64,000 bases of DNA, from the NCBI GenBank assembly GCA_964036155.1, contig OZ038423.1, forward strand, positions 33,867,249 to 33,931,248. Reading direction: 5' to 3'. The translations under genes were made by a program, and so were the position numbers. Shown here one piece after another: positions 50,189 to 59,527 of this stretch; position 1 is the stretch's first letter; the number at the start of each line of letters is the position of its first letter. Source of the stretch: Diploscapter coronatus. Lineage: Eukaryota > Nematoda > Chromadorea > Rhabditida > Rhabditidae. The notes beneath the pieces were generated by a model, which made no database searches, was not told the DNA's origin, and saw nothing but the letters and a program-made list of their open reading frames with translations.

Positions 50189-50856
50189 CTAAATTCCTGA
50201 AATGCGAAAAATAGGTGGATTTTCATAAAACTCGAGATGATCAGAATGGAGAAGAAAACTCAGGGACTTCAAACAATTGATGACAAAAACAAAGGCAAAA
50301 TAATCGATATTCGGCGATAAAATGAGCGAAAACACTAACTTTTGAACGTATCACTTCTCTCAGCAGTTCTGGCGCTTCGTGTTTTCATATCGAACTTTTT
50401 CTCCTTAATTTATTTTCCGGCTTATTTTTCATCTTTAACTCGGTTTCAATTTCGAAGAAAATGCAAAATTTCATTCCCCCTTTTCTAACGCGAATCGGGC
50501 AATTACTAAATGGCGGGGTGTGTCTGTTCCACAATATTTCTTTCAAGTTTCACCCTCTCGCCTATCTTTGGGCCCGTTCATACTTAGTTGCAGTTGCATG
50601 CAACTTGCTGCAATTTGGCCGCTCTCCGCGTTTCTCATACTATTTCGCCGAGTTGCACGCGAATTGCAAGTTGCATGCAACTAAGTATGAACGCGCCCTT
50701 TAATTATAGAACCTCGCTATTTAGTAATTGGCTGTGAGTCGTCTTATATCTTCTTGCCTCACAAGTCACTCTTCTTGAAATTCGCCCTCGAATTCCACTT
50801 CTTCGCGAAAATTCTCGTTTTTCTTCCTAAATAGTTTTGTTGAGCATCTGTGCAGC
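50189..50856. other. Divergent intergenic region between msh-5 (-) and the 4TM gene (+)
   Basis: Both flanking genes are transcribed away from here, so it should hold both promoters. A MITE takes up 50,570-50,698. A CTGTGCAG acceptor lies directly before the downstream start codon and may be a trans-splice site. No coding sequence is credible. Confidence 0.5.
50567..50701. mobile_element. MITE, Harbinger-like, TTT target duplication
   Basis: The 129-bp element has left end GGGCCCGTTCATACTTAGTT and right end whose complement is GGGCGCGTTCATACTTAGTT. TTT flanks it on both sides (50,567-50,569 and 50,699-50,701). The arms also contain the palindromic motif TTGCATGCAA. The terminal GGGCGCGT is shared with the element at 14,295. 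Confidence 0.75.
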
Positions 50857-53025
50857 ATGCCGGCCACGCACGCCTCGACTCCCTGGGCTGTGACAGGCCG
50901 TCTGGCGAGCAACGAGCCAGACATCGTCTTCGGTGGATTCCAAGCCAAGGTTGGTTTGCAGAAATTCATGATTGTTGGAGAAACATACCGCGGATATGGT
51001 GATTGGACTTTCGATTCCGATGAAAAATGCTTAGATTTTGTATAAGGATTTTGCAGGAGTTTCGAAAATCAACCTACTAGCAAGGGTTCGAGCTGAGTTT
51101 GAGTTCAACTCTCGCAAATTCAGCGAGTTCGAAAATTTTAGGATTTTCAAAACCTGATTTGAGATCACTGATTATTAGATGGTATTTCATTTCCCAAACA
51201 CCGATTCTGTTTTGAGAGCTGGTGCAACGTCCTGCTGATTACCTATGTGGCCCTGCTGACCCACTTCCTGTACTCTGCCTCGACTACCCCGCTAACTGCC
51301 CTCGAGTACCGCATTGCACTGGGCGTGTCTCTCATCAGTCTGTCCTTCCTGCTCCTGGCTGCAATCGGTCTTCGATCCAATCGCTCGTTCGCCCTCGTTC
51401 CTCTCTTCACTCTACAGACTACCACTCTGTTCTTCTTCGGATTGACCTGGGGCCACACCACTTTCGTGCTCATCAAGCAGCAGGATAAATCCTGGCCAAA
51501 TGGTTAGTGATCAGATTTTCCTACCCGTTTCCATGAAAAATTAGAAATGCGACCAATATTCTAGAGGGTTAGAGGGAAAACTGATGAAATTTAGAAAATG
51601 ACACTGAAAATGCAAATGTGAAAATATCTGTCGCCTTCAAATTATTCTCATCTTCAATATTCATTTCAGCGCGTCTTCTGCTTATGATCCTGTACGAGCT
51701 CCTTCTGCTGGGTCTGCATCTGTTCTGCATGCACCTCGTCTACGTCGTCATCAAGGCCTTCTACAGATTCGAGGTCTTTCATCTGAAGCAGACTTGCAAC
51801 TTTCAAAACCGCGGTTAACCGCATGAAACGAGAGTGTTTCGATAAGTGAAAAGAAAGCATGTTTTCCTGGCTCACTAGTTACCACCCTTATTTCTGAAAA
51901 AAAAGACGGAGAAAGGGAAAAACGGTGGCATCGTGCCCACCGCTAGAATTCGGTGTTGGCAAGAGCGCGCTCCAATGCAAAAGGAGCGTTTTCCCCTCTT
52001 CTTTCTTCCCAATAAAAGAGATAACATCCATTTCTGACTGGAGTACGCTCTTCACAACACCGAATTCTAGTGGCAAGCACGATAGCGACAAGAGGATAGC
52101 GTTTTTAATCTATCGATAGACACTATCCTGCTTGGTGCATATAACCGTGGTTTGAAAAGTTGTAAGTCTGCCTGGAAGTGACGGGAAAGATAAATGGATT
52201 GTCGATTGATGAATCGTTCAGAAGATGCCGACCGTGAAGGCCCCAATGCGTCGCTGCTCGATTCCTGGCTTCCTCAGCGAGTTGAATGAGGAGAGCAACG
52301 AGGACAAAATCGTCTTTGAGAAGTCAGTCAACAGTTAACTGTCGATTGTATCATTAGTCAATTCAAGTGTGAATGTTCATGTGTCGAAAAATGACGAGAA
52401 GAACCGAGAGACAGGAAATTGTGTACCAGTCTTTCTATTGTTCCCCGCTGACTTTCTCTGGTACTCTGCCTCCCTCTTTGTGCATAGTTCAGACGCGCAT
52501 TTCTCGCAAAGCGCACTTTAATACACCAACTTTAATTTAATTTGACCGATACAATAGTAGGAAATCTTGGAAAAATTAAAGACATTTGATTTTTTCTGAT
52601 CAAGAATGAGCATAGATTCAATTCTAAAAATTTCAGACCGAAGTTTATTTTCAAAAAGTCTAGGATAGATTTCTCAGAAATCTAACGGAGATTAACGATA
52701 AATCATGACAACAAGTACCTTTGCTATCTCACCTCTGCTTCTGACAATGAAAAATGTCTATTTTTTCGAATCTTAATTTAGGCAAAAACACTTCGGGAAT
52801 TCTAAATTTGTATTGACTTTTGCATTAACAATCTGAATTAAAATGAGCACCTCAAAGTTTCGTCGGGTGAAATTTCTCGGAATATAAACTCAAGTCCTAA
52901 TTTCAATTGAAGATAATCGTTTGATTTGTAGAGCACCCGATGCTCCAAAGAAGCTAGTTGTGAAGACGACTTCGTTCGCGACCCCGATTCCCCCGCAGCA
53001 GATGGGTGGCAAGTTGGATGTCTGA
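50857..53025 (+). CDS. Small membrane protein with four predicted helices (about 225 aa)
   Basis: Seen: exons 50857-50949, 51217-51502, 51670-51773, 52222-52322 and 52932-53025 sum to 678 nt in phase. The N-terminus MPATHASTPWAVTGRLAS is soluble. Hydrophobic segments follow: NVLLITYVALLTHFLYS, YRIALGVSLISLSFLLLAAI, a third ending FFFGLTWGHTTFVL, and a fourth LLLMILYELLLLGLHLF running into VVIKAFYRFE. The C-terminal 75 residues are polar, with a cluster of acids (ELNEESNED) and a Pro-rich end. There is no signal peptide. Codons are GC-richer than the surrounding DNA, which suggests selection. I do not recognise the family; a four-span protein of the plasma or an internal membrane is the most I can say. 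The second exon uses a TTTTGAG acceptor, like ced-3 exon 9. Confidence 0.75.
51788..52172. mobile_element. Nested inverted-repeat elements inside intron 3 of the 4TM gene
   Basis: Outer arms: GCAGACTTGCAACTTTCAAA at 51,788 and, as complement, GGCAGACTTACAACTTTTCA ending at 52,172, each continuing into CCRCGGTTA. A second, longer stem lies inside (about 51,931-51,976 with 52,037-52,083), including CTAGAATTCGGTGTTG and its complement. The arrangement suggests one element inserted into another. No transposase is present. Confidence 0.65.
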
Positions 53026-54685
53026 TCGGGCAAAGAGAGCAGGCCGAGAAGTGCAGCTGCAGACATGTTTCTCACGTTCGGACATTTGAATACTCAGTAA
53101 ATCTAAATTTTCGAATTTCTAAGAATTAATATGGAGAGAGTAGGGCTACAGTGAGGTGGGATAAATTTGATATAAAAATGATTAGCACATCTTGATACCA
53201 AATTCAGCCTATCCAGAGCCCTTATCCCTAGCCATATCGAAACTTTTTCAGCCTGCGCGATATTCAAAAAGCTCACAGCATTCCACTCATTCCTGTTTTC
53301 ACTTTGTACAATTTTCCCATTCACGAGGGCTTAAAAATTTTGACACTGATACGTTAAACATGACAGCGATAAGAAAGGGGAAATAACATGGAGAAACGCG
53401 GTGGCAGACAGCGACAAAAAACGGAAAATATTCTCTTCTCTCCTTGTCTGCCACCGCGCTTTTTCATGCTATTTCTCCTTTCTTATCGTTGTCATGTTTA
53501 ACGTGTCGGTGTCAAAAATTTTAATCCTGCTATTCACATTTTTCTGTATGTTTTACCATATTTCCTACTGTGATTTTATCGATTCGAATTTGTGATTGAA
53601 TTCTCCTAAACTATCCATCAATTTTGACAATTTGAAATTTTTCTCCTTTCGAAAGTGCTTTCACTCTTTTCTTGTGCAATTGTAAGCGGGTACAGATATT
53701 TGAAATTTGCAATGAATTTTTATCATCCAAATCCTTTTCGTAACTTTTCGAATTCATTTGGTTGAATCCAGAATCTATAGGTAGATTATCTTCCAAGTTT
53801 AGAAATTGATAAATGAAAATGAAGTTAAGCTTCATATCACCAAATATCCTCGACTCTTCCTCCACAAGAAGTCATCTTGGCTGGTGGATCGAGTTTGTGC
53901 ATTATCGAGAAAAAGTTGGTCCAACTTTTATTGCTCTGGATTTGCAAATACGATATTGAAATTTTCCTGAGACTATTTGATGAAAAATTACCATTTGGAA
54001 ATCTCAAACTATGCGAAATAGGGTGAAGGATGGTAGCGAAAAATTCTTTTGCCTCACTATTTCGCATACTTTGAGGGCTTAAGGTTTCCAAGTTACCATG
54101 AAACATTTCGAACGTCTTTGTTTTATGAAAGGTCTGAATTTGAAAATATCTCATTTTATCAGCTACAAATTTTCAAAACAATCCAGTTTTTTCTTTTATT
54201 TTATTCGTTTCTTTCTTGTCGTTTTATAATTCTATTTGTGAAAGGTGAATAATATTTCATGTGATAAGTGTAAGAAGTTGCAAAAGTGAAGTGCAAACTC
54301 ATTCATGTCATTCGGAATGTGTTGCAGAGCTGTGCATATCTGTTCGGAAATGAGCAGTCATGATTTTGATAATTCAGCAAAATGCAATTATCTGTAAGAG
54401 TAATAATAAATCAGGCAAATGATAAATTTAAACCAAAAATGAACCATTTGGGGTTTTTATCAGCTGAAGTACGCATTGTTTTGACTCTGCACAGGAAATG
54501 ACGTCTATTATCACGATCGAATTTGTCCGAGACTCCTCCTCCTTCCTGTCGTTAATGAATAAATATTCGAGAGCTTCCATTTCATAGAACCTTGTCTGGA
54601 ATAATAGTCGGCTGCTTTATTTTATTAAGTTTCTGAATTTTCTGAGTTTCGCTGTTAAAAATTCGTATCATGCAAGAATTTCAGA
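53026..54685. other. Intergenic with two MITEs
   Basis: The spacer contains the hAT-like MITE at 53,335-53,529 and a shorter inverted repeat at about 53,996-54,085 (CTCAAACTATGCGAAATAG with complement CTCAAAGTATGCGAAATAG). The remaining DNA is AT-rich with no credible exon. AATTTCAG directly precedes the next ATG and could be a trans-splice acceptor. Confidence 0.5.
53327..53537. mobile_element. hAT-like MITE with 8-bp target duplication, copy 2
   Basis: The element at 53,335-53,529 has inverted ends of about 80 nt. The left end begins GAGGGCTTAAAAATTTTGAC; the complement of the right end begins CAGGATTAAAATTTTTGAC. Both continue through TTAAACATGACA and on to GCGGTGGCAGACA. Flanks CCATTCAC and CTATTCAC match at 7 of 8 positions. 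It shares TTAAAATTTTTGACAC with copy 1 at 47,089 but is longer, so it may be nearer to the parental form. Confidence 0.75.
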
Positions 54686-55537
54686 ATGCAATGCAGCGTT
54701 TTTCTCTCCTTGATATTCGTGCTTCCAATTCAAGAGGCATACAGTAACCCCCTGCCTGATAAAGCATTATCCTGTTCGAATTTCGAGCCGACGTTTGATC
54801 GACCTGATCTTAACCAGTACTTCACTTGTTTGGATGGAAAGATATATATGATCGGTGGGTAGGACATGATAAATAATGATTCTGAGATCGTCGCATTTGT
54901 AGAAAAAGAAATACATTTTATGGCATTCATGCATTATTTTACTAAGTGAAATGATGCATTCGAGATTTGGTTCTTCTTTCTATCTCATTCGTTCGTAATC
55001 AGTAGATTTCATCAGTCTTATGAAGCAATCAGTTTTTTCCTGCCAAAACTTCTATTTATTAATTTATTCAGTGGCGATATTCATCTACCCCATTTCTTGC
55101 AAAAAAACTTTTCCCCACGACCTCTATTTTCCCCCCTCGAACTTTGAGTTTCATCTCGAGGGCCGATTCACGGGAAAAGGGGAGGAGAATACCATCACAG
55201 ACTTTAAAATGAGTTTTAATTTCAAGGGTGCTTATTCCCATCCGAGATCGGCCCATTCGACAAATTGAGCAGAAGACGCTTCACATTTGGCCGGACTTAC
55301 GATGATGAGGAGAACCTTATTAGATACACTTGCACTCGAAAGGGCGAAATCATTCCAATCGGTAAACGATTTGACTGGATCCGAGATTTGAGAAAATAAC
55401 TCATAGGATGTATTATTCCGAAGAAGGGAAGAGGCGGATATCAATTCATGAGCCTAGATGAAATAATGGCATTTTCGAGCGAATCGAGTCTGCTTTGCAC
55501 TGCCAAAGGAATTGTCTTTCGCCAATCATCTCAATGA
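54686..55537 (+). CDS. Small secreted Cys-containing protein (about 154 aa, model uncertain)
   Basis: Seen: exon 1 (54686-54854) starts MQCSVFLSLIFVLPIQEAY, a signal peptide. Later exons 55273-55361 and 55407-55537 encode RYTCTRKGEIIPIGCIIPKK and end FRQSSQ. The middle exon starts at 55,072. It joins in phase only if it ends at the GTTTCA donor after 55,147; its longer open frame to 55,268 would not connect without a one-base shift. A motif of aromatic or Leu, then xC-x3-G-x-[IV], occurs three times (YFTCLDGKI, RYTCTRKGEI, LLCTAKGIV), which suggests a short repeated module. Inference: an extracellular, disulphide-bonded protein. I do not recognise the family, although fibronectin-type-I-like nematode repeats have comparable spacing. 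A frameshifted pseudogene is the main alternative. Confidence 0.55.
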
Positions 55538-55849
55538 TTTGCTTTCAGTTGTTATTTTTATATTGCAATCATCCCAATATTGTAAACAAATAATAAGTTG
55601 TCGTTTTTCTGATTTTATGAAATTCTCTTTTATGATTCCGAATTCCAAGTATTTCATGATCATGTGAAGGCTAATGAAAGCGTGTTTTATCATTCAATGC
55701 TAGCATTGTCTTCTTGTGTTGTTTGGGTGTGCTTTCAACAACTGAACACGACAATATGTATGGCGAAAATGGTTTTATTTGAACTTCAGGAAATATTTTA
55801 AGATCTACCATCTATGAATATCTTAGGACAGCTATGCTATGGAAGGTGT

Positions 55850-56212
55850 TCAGTAGTAGCTGTAGTAGTCCTTCTTGGACGAGTAGTCCGAATAGCCGTA
55901 ATATGGCTTCGAGTAGTAGTAGTCTTTCTTCTGCAAGCACTCTTTTACTTTGAAGTTCATTTTCTCAATGACTGACCTCATATCCGTAGGATTTCGAATA
56001 ATATTTCTTCGGGGAATAGTACTTCTTGGGGGTGTAGCTGTATTTATCGTAACCATACCCATAGTCCTTTTGGTAGTAGTCCTTCTAAAATCATTAATTC
56101 AAGAATAGACTATCGAGTCTGGGTCTGTAATGCTTACGTGGTAGTAGCTGGCTTCTACGATGAGGGCGAGAGATGCAACGAGGCAGGCGATGAGAACGAA
56201 CAGCTTGGCCAT
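55850..56212 (-). CDS. Secreted Tyr/Lys-rich peptide (87 aa)
   Basis: Seen: three exons, 56138-56212, 55977-56084 and 55850-55930, all phase 0, with introns of 53 and 46 nt. The signal peptide is MAKLFVLIACLVASLALIVEA. The mature part of about 65 residues is built from Tyr, Lys, Ser, Gly and Asp, with repeated KDYY, KKYYS and YGY units (for example KKDYYYSKPYYGYSDYSS). It contains no Cys in the mature part. Known: nematodes carry families of short Gly/Tyr-rich secreted peptides, several induced in the epidermis by infection or wounding, and Tyr-rich peptides that cross-link in cuticle. Inference: this is a member of one of those groups; composition alone cannot choose. A TATA box about 75 nt upstream fits an inducible or strongly expressed gene. 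Confidence 0.85.
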
Positions 56213-57077
56213 TTTGGGAGGTTTGGAGGTTGTAGAAGGAATGAGAACCTTGAATGAGTTGATGGTTTGACTGACTCCTGCTTGGGCTTATATAGGAGAA
56301 GCTGCACACTGCGAATAGCACTGGAGTCGAACTATTCGAATTCCAATTCGAATCGTGTTGAGTGCCCAAATTGCGCATGCTCTATTACGTGCATTCCGGC
56401 AAATTTCACGGATGAATTTACCAAAAATAGGTTTGAAATCGATAATTTCAAACTTATTTCTTCCCGAAAACATGAAACTGCACACGAAAGAACGTGCAAA
56501 CACGAACGGAAAATAAAGGGTGAAAACATGACGACACTCAATTTGGTACTTCACTCAAGGCTAAATGCATTAGGCGCGTCTAATGTGAGACGAGTTTGGC
56601 TTCTACACTCTCTTCCGCATTCAGAGACGATTATGAAAAGTGATTTCTAGCAAGTTTAGCATTTTTGCGAAACATGTATCGGTTTGAAACTGAGTTTGAA
56701 AGTTCTATTTTAGTTTTGATTACATTGCCTGACTTCATATGAAAATCCATCAAAATCAAATTAGATCGGCTACCCCAGAATTAAGTGACACTCCTCTCAT
56801 TTTGCCCACGTTTATTCTTCTCAAGCAATGTAGTCGTTCAGTCATTTTGAGTGTGTTAAAATGAAACTGCCGGTACAATGTAACCAAGCCAAGAGACTAG
56901 CACTTTCTTGTCAAAATCTACTTCACTCATCCTATTTTTTTCATTAAATGCGTTTTCAAGATATCGTATACAGCTTCACAATGATCACTTCATCCACTAA
57001 AAATTGATGCTTGTATTTAGGAAGAGACGGAGAATCAGCCGATACATATCGTTAATCCATCCCAAAGACATATTGCA
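56213..57077. other. Divergent intergenic region
   Basis: This region separates the Tyr-rich peptide gene (-) from the small orphan gene (+) and should contain both promoters. Apart from the TATA box near 56,290 I see no motif I can support. Open frames at 56,267-56,650 on both strands overlap one another and are not credible. Confidence 0.5.
56287..56294 (-). promoter_or_regulatory. TATA box of the Tyr/Lys-rich peptide gene
   Basis: On the - strand the sequence reads TATATAAG, about 75 nt before the start codon at 56,212, with CTCC before it and CCCAAGC after it. Position and sequence fit a core promoter for the small secreted peptide. Confidence 0.6.
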
Positions 57078-58857
57078 ATGGCTAGTCCGAAGCATGCTTC
57101 TGTTAGGGAAGCAGAGTGAGTTGTTCATTCCATAGCAATAATGATTTATCACGACGACCTTTGACGAAATATTCTTAAAATATCCTATCATAGACTTCGT
57201 CAAACCTGTCGCAACGTTGTGAAAATTCAAATAAACTTTCACTATCTGCTTGAACTAATTAGAGGAGAACAACAGGATATTCTTATTCGTTTGATTGGTG
57301 ATGAAGTGATTGTACTATGAAAAGCATGTATCCAAGCTTGATAATTCCTTACCTTCATTGCATATGATAGAAAACGCACAATTTGGCACTGATTAGTCGC
57401 ATTTAGACCCAAATCTTCATCGACTAAGAGTGATGAACAAAAATACCCATTCTGGAGAGGCTATCGACAAGTGTATACGGTTACTGAAGAAGTGAGTATT
57501 TTTCGAAGTTATAGTTGAAATGAAAAAAAAATATATTATGCTGCGTGATTTTTATCGATGATAGAAACGAAAACAGTAAAATGTAATGACGAAAAGTGTA
57601 CAATTTCAATTAAAATGGCTGAAATGGAGTTTCGGAATCAAATCTTAAAATTTCGCTCTGAAAGATCATGTATCTCTTCCCTCATAAATTTTAGTTTTCA
57701 AAGATACTTTTATTGAGCCCCTGTTGCTTAGATTTTGTTTAAATCTTCATAGCATCGATTAAATCATACTTTCCATTAAACCTTGATGGCCATTCTATGA
57801 AACTTGTGCTAATATTTGGACTAGGATGTTTGAATATATTGAATTATCTAATAAGTATTTTTAGAATTCAAAAACTAGCATTCTTTAACTCCAATGCAAT
57901 TTTCGTCATTTTTAAGAATAAATAGCGTGAGGAAGACATGCATGATTGCATGCTAATTTTTTAATTCTAACAAAATATTCGATGACCCAGTATGTTCTAA
58001 ATGTCTAAATTCTCTAGAAATGTGTGAATTTTAAGCGAGAGTTGTTGAATGCTAGGAAACTTCTCCGCTAGGAACAACTGTGACGGCGAGCAGAAGCCGG
58101 CAGATAGCCACTACGAAATGGCATACGCCTTCGCTCCCGCAGAGAAATATCAAGGCTGTCGAGTGAGTGCGAGGGAGTCAAAATTCAGATAATTCACTTA
58201 CCTAGAACTAGGTTTGAATGGTATTTTACTTGTATTTATTTAGAAATCGCGATATTATGATTTATCCCGGCGTTTTCTAAACTGACACTACAAATCATAT
58301 TCTTGAAAATAGACCTAATTAGATAGAGAAGAAAAATTATGTGAATATTCTTTTTAAAAAACCAGCAAATATTCTCAAGATGAATGCATCTGAAAGAATT
58401 AAGAATTTTGATACTCAGACACGAATTGGGTCCTGTGCTTGAACAGAATAGACAGAATAATTTGGCAAAAAGTAGCACGGATAGTGTGAGAATCGAGATG
58501 CCTGAGGAGAATATAGATATTGCTGAATGGACAAAGGTTAGGCAACTGATTTTTCTTTAATTATAATTTATTTGAGATGCAGTATCTTTTCATTCGAATT
58601 TCCTCAGCTTTTCTTCTAATCTGAGAAAAAATCGCGCGAATTGAAACAAAAAACATTTCACCAATCCTACAGCTAAGGAAAGAGATAGTAAAGGCTAAAA
58701 TCTATTTCTGGAAATTATCAAATCATTTCTCTCGAATAATGCTTCTAAACGATAAAATCATCAATTTTCTCGAAAGTAAAAATTGTAGGATGTTCTGCAA
58801 AGCAGACAGAAGAACAAGGCCCAATTCAACCAGGAAAATTATTCAGTTTGATCTAGA
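57078..58857 (+). CDS. Small soluble orphan protein, probably helical (about 163 aa)
   Basis: Seen: exons 57078-57115, 57194-57297, 57407-57491, 58072-58162, 58447-58536, 58673-58687 and 58789-58857 connect in phase and end in TAG. The start MASPKHASVREAELRQTC has no signal peptide. The first 80 residues look amphipathic-helical (VVKIQINFHYLLELIRGEQQ, then IDKCIRLLKK). The rest is polar and acidic (STDSVRIEMPEENID). No membrane span or known motif is visible. The 3' end is uncertain: without the last splice, the frame reads on to TAA at 58,970 and adds a hydrophobic segment (IALSLSLLHTYQILV). The exon at 58,447 may begin earlier, and the acceptors of exons 4 and 5 are weak. I cannot assign a function. 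Confidence 0.6.
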
Positions 58858-59527
58858 CATTGCAATCCTGCAGATGCAGATGAATCTGAATCTGTTCATA
58901 GCCCTTTCCCTTTCCCTACTTCACACCTATCAAATTCTTGTCACATTCGATTTATGCACCCATTTACCATAAGCCTAACGGTTACATTTCGACATTCTTC
59001 ATCCATAAATTCAGGCTAATAAACGCATTTTAAAATCAGATTTTTTAAACTTTTGCCGTCTTTTTTCCAAATAACAAAGATCTCAAAAAAATTTCAATAG
59101 ATTTAGAGGGCGCAAGTGGAATCAAGTTTCTGGAGCGAATTTTATTAAGAGATTTTTTTATCCATCATGAATGTTTTATTGTTTCAATCGATTTTATGCA
59201 CTATGTATATCCATTATTTATTCATAGATTCACGCTTGGAAAGTACACTACAACTTTTGGTTTCTGATTGCATCGTCTTAATTTTGAGACAAGTTTCATA
59301 ATAAACGTATTAAATGATATGTCTAGAATCAAAATGCATGGAAATTTGGCACCAATGGGGTCATAGATTTCTGAATTGCACAATACATAACATGGAAATT
59401 CGCTCAACCCCGGACAAATAAATATTCTCCAAAGAGTAATGGATAATCGAAGCAAGCCGTATTTTATAAGGCAAGGCATTTTTGATATCTGTATGATTGT
59501 GAATAAATTTGTCGGATCTTCGAATAA
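58858..59527. other. Convergent spacer before the globin gene
   Basis: AT-rich DNA between the 3' ends of the orphan gene (+) and the globin gene (-). The only coding possibility is the alternative end of the orphan gene up to 58,972. Nothing else is supported. Confidence 0.45.
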
